A DNA stretch of 64,000 bases from CAZAQK01 sp046344715 (GCA_046344715.1 JBKDKX010000019.1:62001-126000), one strand, 5' to 3'. Positions 8,871 to 16,946 are shown, counted from the first letter of the stretch. Numbers and translations: made by a program. Notes: generated by a model from the letters alone, not told the origin.

Positions 8871-9740
8871 ATGAGAAAAATAACTTCGTATAAACGTGAT
8901 AAAGGCTTCACACTGCTGGAGCTTTCTATTGTGCTGGTGATTATTGCGCTGATTGCTGGCGGTGTGCTTGCTGGTCGCACTATGATTCGCTCGGCGGAAC
9001 TTCAGGCAGTTATCAAGGAATATGATTTTTACGTGAAGGCGTTGCATGAATTTAATACGAAATATGCTCAGCTTCCGGGGGATTTTTCTGGTGCAGAGGA
9101 TATGTGGGGTGAGATAACACTTTACGCAGATTGTGATGCAAACAACGTGGGCTATTGGTCGGGCGGTATAAACAGCGAGGGTATTGACGCAACACAAACC
9201 TGTAATGGCGATGGCAATGGACGTATAGGAAGTTCAACAAGCGCAGGAGTGCTGAGTGATACTCATGAGTGGTGGTACGCATGGCAGCACCTCTCTAATG
9301 CCGGATTAATTGATGGAAAATACACTGGTGGACGATCATCAACAGATACGGCAGGTGAGGCAGAACTAAATATCAACGTGCCAAGTTCAAAGTTTCCATC
9401 CGGCGGCTGGACATTGTTTTACATGCAGCAGATTGCAGATTCTGCGGATTTGCATGGTGAGCCAACGGGTGGCTATGGCCATATGCTTTCTTTTGGTAAA
9501 CCTGCGTCCGGCACTTACACACGTGGTGGAATTATGTCGCCAATTGATGCGTTGGACATTGACAGCAAGATGGATGACGGCATGGCAGGCATGGGCAAAG
9601 TGCGTGCTTGGAAACAGGGCTACCTGCCAAGGTGCACAACAAATGATGGATTGAAAACAACACAGCAATACAAAACTACCGTAAGTGGCGTACCACATAC
9701 TGATCCCGATTGTTCCTTGTTATTCATATTAGGATTCTAG
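8871..9740 (+). CDS. type IV prepilin/pseudopilin-like protein 3
   Basis: A 289-residue paralogue with prepilin site KG-FTLLE, hydrophobic helix, KYAQLPGD, CNGDGNG loop, AWQHL, IDSKMDDG, two C-terminal cysteines and an ending FILGF. More diverged from copies 1 and 2 in the middle region, with an extra insert around the calcium-like loop. Third gene of the tandem operon. Confidence 0.88.
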   Translation: MRKITSYKRDKGFTLLELSIVLVIIALIAGGVLAGRTMIRSAELQAVIKEYDFYVKALHEFNTKYAQLPGDFSGAEDMWGEITLYADCDANNVGYWSGGINSEGIDATQTCNGDGNGRIGSSTSAGVLSDTHEWWYAWQHLSNAGLIDGKYTGGRSSTDTAGEAELNINVPSSKFPSGGWTLFYMQQIADSADLHGEPTGGYGHMLSFGKPASGTYTRGGIMSPIDALDIDSKMDDGMAGMGKVRAWKQGYLPRCTTNDGLKTTQQYKTTVSGVPHTDPDCSLLFILGF

Positions 9741-9743
9741 CTT

Positions 9744-10547
9744 ATGCAAAAACATGGTTTTACACTACTGGAAATGGTGATTGTGCTGGTGGTGATTGCC
9801 CTGACCACGGGCGGTATTATTTTTGCCCGTGATATGATTCGCAATTCTGAGCTTCGTGCAGCTATTGATGAATCACAATATTACATTCAGGCGCTAAATG
9901 CATTTAAGGATAAATATGGCCAGATGCCAGGTGATTTCAATACGGCCACATCCATATGGCCAGCTGCCCATGCAGATAAAAATACCTGTATAACTACTAT
10001 CACAAACCTGAAAAGAACCTGTAATGGCGATGGTAGTGGCTGGATTGCGGATCAGCTAGATTCTAGAGCATTCTTTGAGCAATTTCGCGCATGGCAGCAT
10101 TTGCGTCTTGCGGGTATGATAGAGAGCGAAATAACCCCTATCTCTTCAGCAGGTGCTGACCAGCGCAAAACCGTTGGCTATAATATACCCGCTTCTAAGC
10201 TGGGAGGTGCTGGTTGGGGGATTGTTGGGCTTCCCGTGGAGTATGTTAAGGCTAATGATACGCTGGTCAATTATACAGAGAATGATGTTCCTCCGAACCA
10301 TGTGCTGGTGCTGGGGGGGAATTATTTTGATGATCATATGGGGCCAGCGCAGAAATATGTTGTTACTCCGGCCGAAGCAAAATCCATGGATAATAAGGTG
10401 GATGATGGCAGGCCTACTCTGGGTAAAATGGTAGTACAGAAAGACTGGTATGGGTATGACTGTTCCACCAGCGATGCCATTACCACTATATATAATCTTT
10501 CGGCTGCTGATGTGCGTTGTACGCCAATCTTCAAAACCGGCCTGTAA
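9744..10547 (+). CDS. type IV prepilin/pseudopilin-like protein 4
   Basis: A 267-residue paralogue with the shortest leader (MQKHG) before FTLLE, a hydrophobic helix, KYGQMPGD, CNGDGSG loop, AWQHL, MDNKVDDGRP, two C-terminal cysteines and terminal FKTGL. It begins 3 bases after copy 3 and is followed within 5 bases by the acyltransferase gene, so the latter is probably cotranscribed. No pilus ATPase, secretin or peptidase is encoded nearby. Confidence 0.88.
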   Translation: MQKHGFTLLEMVIVLVVIALTTGGIIFARDMIRNSELRAAIDESQYYIQALNAFKDKYGQMPGDFNTATSIWPAAHADKNTCITTITNLKRTCNGDGSGWIADQLDSRAFFEQFRAWQHLRLAGMIESEITPISSAGADQRKTVGYNIPASKLGGAGWGIVGLPVEYVKANDTLVNYTENDVPPNHVLVLGGNYFDDHMGPAQKYVVTPAEAKSMDNKVDDGRPTLGKMVVQKDWYGYDCSTSDAITTIYNLSAADVRCTPIFKTGL

Positions 10548-10552
10548 GTCGT

Positions 10553-11338
10553 ATGTTCATACCTGTTGTTAAGCTTGTACTGATTGCGCTTACTGCACTG
10601 CTTTTTATTGTGCCAGTATGGGTAAGCCACGCACTTAAAAAGAAACATGTCCGTGATGAGCTTATCCAGCGTTTTTGTAAGCTGCTGTTATTGATTGTTG
10701 GTATCAAACTGAAGGTACATGGGAAGATAAGCAATCACCGCCCATTACTGGTGGTGAGCAATCATCTGACCTATATGGACATACCGGTGATGGCTAGTCA
10801 GTTTCCCATGCGTTTTACGCCCAAAAGCGAAATTGCAAAATGGCCAGTAATTGGCTTTATATGCCGCATAACGGATTCTGTATTTGTAGAGCGCAAACCT
10901 GGCAAGGTAAAAGATACGGCGGATGCGCTGCATAAAGTATTGCAGCAGGGCGAGGTGATTTCATTTTTTCCAGAATCCACCACAGGTAATGGTGTGCATG
11001 TCCTGCCGTTCAAATCCAGCTTTTTTAGTTTGGCTGAGGAAGAATTTAACGGCAAAAAATTGCATGTTCAGCCCATAGCCATGACGTATACGCGGGTGCG
11101 TAATCTTCCGGTGGATTCTCGGCTGTGGCACCAGATTGCGTGGTATGGCGATGCTGAGTTAGTACCGCATCTCATGGATTTCTTGAGGCTTGGGCCCATG
11201 CAGCTTGAAATGCATTTTCTGCCCACGGTGAGCATGGAGCAATTTGCTGACAGAAAAGAAATGGCGCAGCATTGCCAGCAGGTCATTACTGGCGTTATCG
11301 ATGAAGTACGCGAGAACGGGCATCTTTCCCGCGCCTAG
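10553..11338 (+). CDS. 1-acyl-sn-glycerol-3-phosphate acyltransferase family protein (PlsC/OlsA-like)
   Basis: A 261-residue membrane-associated lysophospholipid acyltransferase. An N-terminal hydrophobic segment is followed by the catalytic H-x4-D (residues 71-76, NHLTYMD) and a FPES motif (139-142, variant of FPEGT). It transfers an acyl chain to a lyso-lipid acceptor: lysophosphatidate in PlsC, lyso-ornithine lipid in OlsA. With an OlsB-like gene in the window, an ornithine-lipid role is possible but unproved. ATG 10553 avoids overlap with the upstream pilin gene; the frame itself opens at 10517. Its stop shares CTAG with the convergent gene. Confidence 0.85.
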   Translation: MFIPVVKLVLIALTALLFIVPVWVSHALKKKHVRDELIQRFCKLLLLIVGIKLKVHGKISNHRPLLVVSNHLTYMDIPVMASQFPMRFTPKSEIAKWPVIGFICRITDSVFVERKPGKVKDTADALHKVLQQGEVISFFPESTTGNGVHVLPFKSSFFSLAEEEFNGKKLHVQPIAMTYTRVRNLPVDSRLWHQIAWYGDAELVPHLMDFLRLGPMQLEMHFLPTVSMEQFADRKEMAQHCQQVITGVIDEVRENGHLSRA

Positions 11339-11631
11339 TGCAAATCCGAAGCGGTGCTTTCCAGAGCGTTTATATCAAAATTGTAGCGTGCCTTGAGCAT
11401 GGCCGAAAGAGTTTCGCTCGGTCTTTCTGCATGGCCGTTATACACAATATTGCCGTATTGTTCGGGATGGGTAAATCCTCGTTTTTTGCGTAATAACACA
11501 CGCAATTTCTTCAACGTGCACAGCATGACACAGTGCGATTTGCGACCGCGCGTATCCTCATAAAATATGAGATACAGCGGCATTTCGCCCAATTGTACGC
11601 AGCGTATGAGGTGGTATGTTTTTTTATCCAT
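11335..11631 (-). CDS. conserved-looking small hypothetical protein
   Basis: A 98-residue basic protein (MDKKTYHLIRCVQ...) with no signal peptide or membrane segment and no family I recognise. The frame also opens at 11664; neither start has a convincing Shine-Dalgarno sequence. It overlaps the upstream convergent acyltransferase by 4 bases and diverges from flgC, sharing the intergenic region that holds a CtrA-type box. Confidence 0.55.
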   Translation of the reverse strand: MDKKTYHLIRCVQLGEMPLYLIFYEDTRGRKSHCVMLCTLKKLRVLLRKKRGFTHPEQYGNIVYNGHAERPSETLSAMLKARYNFDINALESTASDLH

Positions 11632-11671
11632 AAAAATCAAAAAGATATAATATATTGTATGCAATATATTG

Positions 11672-11686
11672 TTAACAAGAGCTTAA
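11672..11686. promoter_or_regulatory. CtrA-type box (TTAA-N7-TTAA) upstream of flgC
   Basis: TTAA-CAAGAGC-TTAA is a perfect match to the core binding site of the alphaproteobacterial cell-cycle/flagellar regulator CtrA, 45 bases before the flgC start and between divergent genes. Flagellar genes are classical CtrA targets. Confidence 0.6.
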
Positions 11687-11730
11687 GATATGCCTGTTAT
11701 ATTAATAATGGTCATTAACAGGAGGCCGTT

Positions 11731-12126
11731 ATGGTAAATGCTATCAATGCCGCCCTTTCGGGTCTGAGTGCCGCCAGCAGGCGTGTGCAGGTGAGTGCAG
11801 CGAACATTGCAAACCAGCAGAGCACCAAAACCGTTGTAGATGGTAATGTTGTAAACAGCCCCTATGTGGCGCAGCGTGTGAAGCAGGTATCACTTGCTGG
11901 CGGCGGTGTTATTACGCAGGTGAGGGATGTAAACCCCACATCAACGCCATTATTTGATCCGGATGATCCGGATGCAGATGCCAATGGATTCGTAGCATAT
12001 CCTAATGTGAAGCTGGAAAATGAGATCGTAGAGCAAAAAATTGCAAGTTACGATTATAAGGCCAACCTGAAAACCATCAAGGTTCAGCAGGAGATGGAAC
12101 AGAGCCTGCTGGATATTTTAAGCTAG
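11731..12126 (+). CDS. flgC: flagellar basal-body rod protein FlgC (or FlgC-like)
   Basis: The 131-residue protein has the rod/hook N-terminal signature (ALSGLSAASRRVQVSAANIANQ, the ANxAN-type motif) and the matching C-terminal segment with Y-x-ANLKTIKVQQEMEQSLLDIL, as in proximal rod proteins exported by the flagellar type III system. Length fits FlgC (about 135). Strong Shine-Dalgarno AGGAGG before the ATG. It is unusual in standing alone without flgB, fliE or other flagellar genes. The 4-base convergent overlap with the next gene is CTAG. Confidence 0.8.
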   Translation: MVNAINAALSGLSAASRRVQVSAANIANQQSTKTVVDGNVVNSPYVAQRVKQVSLAGGGVITQVRDVNPTSTPLFDPDDPDADANGFVAYPNVKLENEIVEQKIASYDYKANLKTIKVQQEMEQSLLDILS

Positions 12127-12383
12127 ATTTTTTGCTTGCTGGTGGTTCCTGCCATCATAGGAAGGCCAGGATTTGGATTTGCATCTATGGAAACATCATC
12201 ACCCGACATGGCAATTTTACCACGGATACCTGCAATCACTTCGTTAATGCCAGGTGGCACAGAATTAGCCTGCTGGCGCAGGTCACTAAACATACTAGAG
12301 GCTCTCTCACGAGAGGCGGCAACGCGCCCACGCAAAGCGGAAACCCTGTCTTGTACGTTTGTATCCAGTAAGGCCGTCGCCAT
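12123..12383 (-). CDS. small hypothetical protein
   Basis: An 86-residue soluble protein starting MATALLDTNVQDRV, predicted mostly helical with a central Arg/Ala/Ser-rich segment and a flexible Pro/Gly C-terminus. The frame opens further upstream at 12470, but ATG 12383 follows a GGGGAA purine stretch. No family recognised; convergent with flgC and sharing its stop region. Confidence 0.5.
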   Translation of the reverse strand: MATALLDTNVQDRVSALRGRVAASRERASSMFSDLRQQANSVPPGINEVIAGIRGKIAMSGDDVSIDANPNPGLPMMAGTTSKQKI

Positions 12384-12521
12384 GAAATTCCCCGTAGGTT
12401 TTTTTGTTACTCTTTTTGTACCATATATGCTTCTTTGAACAAAACAAAACCGACGGCACGAATATTGCAATTGTGTGAAAGTTGATTTTTAACATGTCAG
12501 AAGTAAATGGATAATTAGACT

Positions 12522-12782
12522 ATGGCACCTACAAAACCTTTTGAAGAATTGCATATACCACGCAAACAACAGCCTGATATTATTGGAAAATATAAGGTAT
12601 ACAGTGCTGCGGGCGAATGTGTAGAGGTATCGGCGGGTACGGTTATAGAGGCACTGGAAACCAGTGGGGTAAAAGATCCTGTAAAGGTGGAACGCGCGCT
12701 TCTTTCTTCCATTGGGATTATTCAAATGAATGCACTGTCTAAGCCGGTTCAGTCTACCGAGCAAGCCGCGCCTGCTACTTAG
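12522..12782 (+). CDS. small hypothetical protein
   Basis: An 86-residue soluble protein (MAPTKPFEELHIP...) with a central compact part (KYKVYSAAGECVEVSAGTV, then a helix) and a disordered C-terminus. No family recognised. It diverges from the gene at 12123-12383 across about 140 bases that could hold both promoters, and overlaps the convergent desaturase gene by 8 bases. Confidence 0.55.
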   Translation: MAPTKPFEELHIPRKQQPDIIGKYKVYSAAGECVEVSAGTVIEALETSGVKDPVKVERALLSSIGIIQMNALSKPVQSTEQAAPAT

Positions 12783-13584
12783 TCTTAAACGGCCACATCA
12801 TTTGACCAATGAAGTCATTGGGAATGTAGCTGCCTGGTACCCCGTAGCGATCAGGCAATTTTTTTTCTGGCATGTAGAATGTGCCAAACATTACATCAAA
12901 TAGTGGGATGGTGGGAGCAAAATTCTTGTCCATGCCTTCCTGCTGTGAGGTGTGATGCCAGCGATGGAATACTGGGCTTGCAAACACATATTTGAATGGC
13001 CCAAACGTCCAGTTCAGGTTGGCATGTACCATAACTGAATATAACATATTGAATACAGCAAGCGCGCTTAGACATGCAGGTGAAAATCCGATAAGCAACA
13101 TCAACGCATCCACCAAAGCAAATGCCAGAAATGTATTTACAGGATGAAAGCGATAGGTGGAAAGCCAGTCTAGAGTTTCAGATGAGTGGTGGATGGCATG
13201 GTATTTCCATGCGGCGCCTGTATGGAAAAAACGATGAATCCAGTACAATAAAAAATCAGACAGTACAAACATCATCGCGATTTGTAACCACAGTGGAAGC
13301 GAGGAAAGTGGGCCATATCCATTGACAAAATGGCTGGAGATAACCTCCTTTGATTCACCATAAAACATCAGGCTGCTACCTGCTATAAGGAAAGCAAGTC
13401 TTGCGATGCTATTCAGAATGGGTATCACAAAGTAATATACAAGATCCGTGACCATGCCTTTGCGTATAATGGGCTGATTTTTATTGCAGGCCATTGTGTA
13501 GGCAAGGATTGGAAAAATTATAGAAAAGGCAATCGCCCAAACAGATAGGGTTGTCCACATTCCCAGAATTTTCTCGATTGTCAT
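12775..13584 (-). CDS. sterol desaturase / fatty acid hydroxylase family membrane protein
   Basis: A 269-residue integral membrane di-iron enzyme. Histidine boxes are HRFFH (117-121), HAIHH (129-133) and HRWHH (207-211), with additional H147 and H187, set among hydrophobic spans, as in the fatty acid hydroxylase superfamily. Bacterial members hydroxylate or desaturate lipids; the substrate here is unknown. Monocistronic on the minus strand. A role in modifying membrane lipids, perhaps ornithine lipid, is speculation based on the nearby acyltransferases. Confidence 0.88.
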   Translation of the reverse strand: MTIEKILGMWTTLSVWAIAFSIIFPILAYTMACNKNQPIIRKGMVTDLVYYFVIPILNSIARLAFLIAGSSLMFYGESKEVISSHFVNGYGPLSSLPLWLQIAMMFVLSDFLLYWIHRFFHTGAAWKYHAIHHSSETLDWLSTYRFHPVNTFLAFALVDALMLLIGFSPACLSALAVFNMLYSVMVHANLNWTFGPFKYVFASPVFHRWHHTSQQEGMDKNFAPTIPLFDVMFGTFYMPEKKLPDRYGVPGSYIPNDFIGQMMWPFKTK

Positions 13585-13642
13585 AATACCTCAAAATGCC
13601 ATTTTTTGCATAATACCGAGGTTATGTTAGTAATAGGTAAAC

Positions 13643-13999
13643 TTACTTCCGGCGGGATTTATTGGTTTTCTTGCGCCGTGGAAACAAATACGTATCCATA
13701 ATATGCCGCTTTAGATCCCGAAGCACATTTTCGGGCGGTGAAATGGTAAAATACTTAAGAAGTATATAGCGCTCGGCGTCGATAATTTCCTGAAAGAAAA
13801 ACCGCTCCTTGCGTGAGCGCAGCAGCATGCCGGTCTGCAAATTCTCCTGATAAAGTATATGCTTAAGCGCGCGTAGCAGGCATAATTCATTGGCGGGAGC
13901 GGAGAGAGACAGTAAGTCATCGTTGTCATTAGATGCAACGGGGAGGAAATGTAAGCCGTGAAAAACACCTACATATTGCATGCGCAAACTATATATCAA
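13643..13999 (-). CDS. hypothetical protein, basic C-terminus
   Basis: A 118-residue protein, or 112 from the second ATG at 13981. The middle is a helical Leu-rich part (LCLLRALKHILYQ) and the C-terminus is strongly basic (FPRRKKTNKSRRK), suggesting nucleic-acid or membrane-surface contact. No family recognised. It sits between the desaturase and the Flp pilin, separated from the latter by a terminator. Confidence 0.5.
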   Translation of the reverse strand: MIYSLRMQYVGVFHGLHFLPVASNDNDDLLSLSAPANELCLLRALKHILYQENLQTGMLLRSRKERFFFQEIIDAERYILLKYFTISPPENVLRDLKRHIMDTYLFPRRKKTNKSRRK

Positions 14000-14035
14000 A
14001 CCACATATAGCGTCAATAGCAGGATTGCAGGCAAC

Positions 14036-14070
14036 AAAAAACCCGCCCCATTGCTGAGGCGGGTTTTTTC
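14036..14070. terminator. intrinsic terminator downstream of the Flp pilin gene
   Basis: Inverted repeat AACCCGCC...GGCGGGTT around a short loop, with A-runs on the left and T-runs on the right, so it can act in both directions. It lies just 13 bases past the stop of the minus-strand Flp pilin gene. Confidence 0.85.
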
Positions 14071-14082
14071 TGTATAAGCAAA

Positions 14083-14253
14083 CTACCTAGCAGAGGTAAG
14101 TTCGGTTTCGATATCAGTAAATGTAGTGCCAAGCGCGCCACCCAGTGCCTGCAGTGCCACAATAATTGCTACAGATACCAGCGCTGCAATCAAACCATAC
14201 TCAATGGCGGTTGCACCTTCTTCATTTTTGAATAAGCGAATCATCGTTTTCAT
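14083..14253 (-). CDS. Flp/Fap-type pilin 1
   Basis: A 56-residue pilin subunit of the tight-adherence (Tad) type. Short basic leader with acidic spacer, then the Flp processing motif G-ATAIEY followed by a hydrophobic helix (GLIAALVSVAIIVAL) and a small polar tail. Cleaved by a TadV-type prepilin peptidase and assembled into Flp pili. The tad assembly genes are not in the window. It resembles pilA of Caulobacter in size and arrangement. Confidence 0.9.
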   Translation of the reverse strand: MKTMIRLFKNEEGATAIEYGLIAALVSVAIIVALQALGGALGTTFTDIETELTSAR

Positions 14254-14458
14254 AAAATATGCTCCTAAGATAAAGTTTATCGCTGAAAAAATCAGCTAGT
14301 GACAGAATAACAAAATAAAATAGTCAAAGCAAGTCAAAAGATATGTTTTTATTTATATAAATCAAAAGGTTTTTACAAAAATACAGGATAAATTTTATTA
14401 TAATTATAATAAAATTTTATGTATCTACTTCTAGCGGGGCGAGTTAAGCAAAGAATGT

Positions 14459-14473
14459 TTAATTTGAGGTTAA
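14459..14473. promoter_or_regulatory. CtrA-type box between the two Flp pilin genes
   Basis: TTAA-TTTGAGG-TTAA, a perfect TTAA-N7-TTAA. It overlaps the stop of Flp pilin 2 and lies about 205 bases upstream of pilin 1, which is distant for a CtrA site. The AT-rich context allows chance. Confidence 0.35.
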
Positions 14474-14661
14474 CGAAGAATCCCGGTAATTGCACCGAAT
14501 ACGTTATTTGCCGAACTTGTGCCGATGCTTTCAACACTGGATATGATAACAATTGAAATCAGTGTTCCTATCAGGCCATACTCAATGGCGGTCGTGCCGC
14601 TATTATCATTGAGTAGCGTACGTATCGTTTGCAATGAATCCTTATGGTTTCGAATATACAT
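14470..14661 (-). CDS. Flp/Fap-type pilin 2
   Basis: A 63-residue Flp-family pilin. Longer leader than pilin 1 (MYIRNHKDSLQ...), processing motif G-TTAIEY, hydrophobic helix (GLIGTLISIVIISSV) and a Ser/Asn-rich tail. Separated from pilin 1 by about 215 bases of AT-rich DNA, so likely its own transcript. A minor pilin or alternative subunit is possible. Confidence 0.85.
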   Translation of the reverse strand: MYIRNHKDSLQTIRTLLNDNSGTTAIEYGLIGTLISIVIISSVESIGTSSANNVFGAITGILR

Positions 14662-14717
14662 CAGCAGCCCACCCAGCCCAATTTTAATATATTTCCAATC
14701 ATTATTCCATTAATATA

Positions 14718-14732
14718 TTAAATTATAATTAA
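14718..14732. promoter_or_regulatory. CtrA-type box between Flp pilin 2 and the LRR gene
   Basis: TTAA-ATTATAA-TTAA, a perfect TTAA-N7-TTAA located 57 bases before the pilin 2 start and 58 before the leucine-rich-repeat gene. CtrA control of pilA is known in Caulobacter, which supports relevance. The region is very AT-rich. Confidence 0.45.
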
Positions 14733-14789
14733 CATATTTATGTCAAAATTGAGGTAATTACAAAATGGCTCAGAAAGGCACAGTAATAG

Positions 14790-15683
14790 ATGCCAATTTT
14801 TCCGGAAACACTGGAAAATCTTGAAAAAGGCACGGTTCACGAGCTGAACCTGGCGCCATATTCCATCACGCGTGAAGATATGCAAACCATTATCCGCGTA
14901 TTGCCACATAATACGTCAATGAAGGCGATTATTCTTGGTAGTTGCCAGTTTGACCGCGAATTGCTTGAGGCATTTGCAGACGCTCTTAAGCATCACCCAT
15001 CGATTGTAGAGCTTTCACTTGGGCAGAATAATGACATAGGCGATCACGGTGCCAAGGCAATGGCCTCTGTGATAGAGCACAGCAAGTCACTTGCATCGTT
15101 GCATATGTGTAAGTCTAATATTGGGGATATGGGCATTCGTGCGCTTGTGAGAGCGCTTAAGCATAATGGTTTGCTGAATATCCTTGATTTATCTGATAAT
15201 AAAATCAGTGATGATGGTGCCGCGGTAATCGCTGAAGTTTTTAAGGAAAATATTGCTCTCACGCGACTGAAGCTTGATGGCAATCGCATTGGTTATGCCG
15301 GTATCACCGCACTTACCAAAGCCCTTACCGGCAATCAGACGCTTGTTGAATTTACTATGATGAACAACAAGGCAACAGAAGATTTAACCGCAGGTATTGA
15401 GAAAGCGTTTGAAGCCAGCAAAAATATTATCAACCTGAAGATTAGCGGCAGCCGCGTGATTGACGCGTGCCATAAAAATAAACAGACCGTGATGCAGATG
15501 TTAGAAAGGCTCCAGCGACAACCTATTTACTCATTGCCGCCGGAAGACATACAGCAGATTAAAGACAGGGTGTATTCCATCGCTTATGTAGCCGAGCAGG
15601 ATTTGCGCGTGCCACGGTACAAAGTGCTTGAGTTGCTTTCGAGTATTCAAAAAACCCCCGCAAGGCAACTGGTAGCTGTTTAG
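14790..15683 (+). CDS. leucine-rich repeat (ribonuclease-inhibitor type) protein
   Basis: A 297-residue soluble protein. Residues from about 40 to 220 form consecutive 28-residue repeats of the RI/NLRC type, with signatures such as IVELSLGQNN, LASLHMCKSN, LNILDLSDNKISDDGA and LTRLKLDGNRIGYAG. A non-repeat helical C-terminal part (about 235-297) follows. No signal peptide. Such repeats are protein-binding scaffolds, common in eukaryotes and in bacteria associated with eukaryotic hosts; the partner is unknown. ATG 14790 gives a short N-terminal cap. Its stop overlaps the convergent gene by 4 bases (TTAG). Confidence 0.85.
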   Translation: MPIFPETLENLEKGTVHELNLAPYSITREDMQTIIRVLPHNTSMKAIILGSCQFDRELLEAFADALKHHPSIVELSLGQNNDIGDHGAKAMASVIEHSKSLASLHMCKSNIGDMGIRALVRALKHNGLLNILDLSDNKISDDGAAVIAEVFKENIALTRLKLDGNRIGYAGITALTKALTGNQTLVEFTMMNNKATEDLTAGIEKAFEASKNIINLKISGSRVIDACHKNKQTVMQMLERLQRQPIYSLPPEDIQQIKDRVYSIAYVAEQDLRVPRYKVLELLSSIQKTPARQLVAV

Positions 15684-16180
15684 CACCAGAGTTTTTCCAG
15701 TATACCCAATCCATCCCTGAATTGTTTTAGTGTGGCAGCGCTATTTTTGCTGGTTAGAAGGCTTGCGGGTTTTTTCAGGAACACGGGGCGCTCATTAAAT
15801 ATGCAGATATTCATCACCAGCGAGGTGTTTCCGCTGCGGGAAAGATGCGCCAGCGCAGTCTGATATTCTTCTTCGCGGGCGCTTAGCCATATATTGTCAT
15901 GCAGCTTCAGTTCAGTGCCGCCGAGATGCGCGGTATCAATGGCTCGCACGCCTGGTGCGCCAAACCGGAGTGTGTAGAGCCAGCGAAGATGCACGCCGCA
16001 CCAATGCTGTTTTTTGGAAATCAACTCACGTTTAAGGCATAAATCCAGCGCTTCGGTAGTTTCACCGGAGAGGCGTTTCATGACCAGTTCTGCAGTGCCG
16101 CTATCGAGCATAGGCTTGTCGATTTTGGGGCGTCCACGTTTACGGGTTAGCGTGTTGGCATAAGAGATTTTTGATTGCAT
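15680..16180 (-). CDS. hypothetical protein with KRGRPK motif
   Basis: A 166-residue protein with an N-terminal basic AT-hook-like KRGRPKIDKP (about 13-22), then a compact mixed domain (HWCGVHLRWLYTLRFGAPGVRAIDT). DNA binding is suggested only by the hook-like stretch. It follows the gene at 16193-16690 by 12 bases, so the two form one unit. Function not recognised. Confidence 0.65.
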   Translation of the reverse strand: MQSKISYANTLTRKRGRPKIDKPMLDSGTAELVMKRLSGETTEALDLCLKRELISKKQHWCGVHLRWLYTLRFGAPGVRAIDTAHLGGTELKLHDNIWLSAREEEYQTALAHLSRSGNTSLVMNICIFNERPVFLKKPASLLTSKNSAATLKQFRDGLGILEKLWC

Positions 16181-16192
16181 GGCGGTATTCCT

Positions 16193-16690
16193 TTATTCCC
16201 AGCATCCGCTGATGACGGTGGTTGAATCTATTCTGGTATCGCAAGTATCCAGAGCTTTCCGCTCTTTGATTTTCTTGCGGTAGGCTTTGCGCTCGGCGTA
16301 ACGGCTGCCTTTTCCTGCTTCTGCTCTCCAACTCGTAGGATGTGCAATGCTGCGTTTTGCCTTTCTTCGCACATAATCGGGATCCATGCCGGCATAATGG
16401 CAGACGGTGCGAAAATCATTACTGTTACTGGTAAGCCAGCGAATAGCCTCATGCTTATGCACGAGTGTTTCCGGATTTCGTGAGTTGCTTAGCGCATCCG
16501 TCATGGCTTGGGTAATTACCGCAACCCACAAGGCGGTTTCTCCACGTGCGCTATTATAGGGTCCTGTCAACCAGTATTGGTAATCGTGCTTGTTGCGCTT
16601 TCGTTTTTTGAGGTTTTGATGTGGAGAACTTTTTGTCTTGGAATGTTGTAAATTATTTGTAGTTAGGCCTTCTGGTTGTTCTTGCATCAT
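16193..16690 (-). CDS. hypothetical basic protein
   Basis: A 165-residue protein with a disordered Lys/Ser-rich N-terminus (about 1-40), then a globular part with EAIRWLTSNSNDFRTVCHYAGMDPDYVRRK, which reads like a small helical DNA-interacting domain, and an Arg/Lys-rich stretch. Start at ATG 16690 because GGGAGAGG lies at proper spacing; TTG 16705 is in frame. First gene of a two-gene unit with the KRGRPK protein. Unidentified; a phage-type regulator is possible. Confidence 0.65.
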   Translation of the reverse strand: MMQEQPEGLTTNNLQHSKTKSSPHQNLKKRKRNKHDYQYWLTGPYNSARGETALWVAVITQAMTDALSNSRNPETLVHKHEAIRWLTSNSNDFRTVCHYAGMDPDYVRRKAKRSIAHPTSWRAEAGKGSRYAERKAYRKKIKERKALDTCDTRIDSTTVISGCWE

Positions 16691-16740
16691 TGTATCCTCT
16701 CCCAATATTTTTTATTTGCTATGAGGGTATGCGTATTGAA

Positions 16741-16780
16741 TTAATCAAGATATATCTATCTTAATTAAGATATATCCTAA
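16741..16780. promoter_or_regulatory. tandem 20-base direct repeat, probable operator
   Basis: TTAATCAAGATATATC-TATC is followed directly by TTAATTAAGATATATC-CTAA: two 16-base near-identical units with a 20-base period (about two helical turns). The palindrome TATCTTAATTAAGATA spans the junction (16757-16772). It sits in the divergent gap between genes at 16690 and 16947, about 50 bases before the minus-strand gene. Confidence 0.5.
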
Positions 16781-16946
16781 ATAAATAAAACCGGAAGGGG
16801 AATTTTAGAAAAGATATTCAATTTTTTTGTTAAGGACTAAATATCAGTATGTTGATTATCGTTTTGTCATGAAAGTGTAATAAGTGGCTTCTGTAAATAT
16901 TGCTGAATTACCCGTATAATAGGCCAATAACTAACATTGGGCTGTT

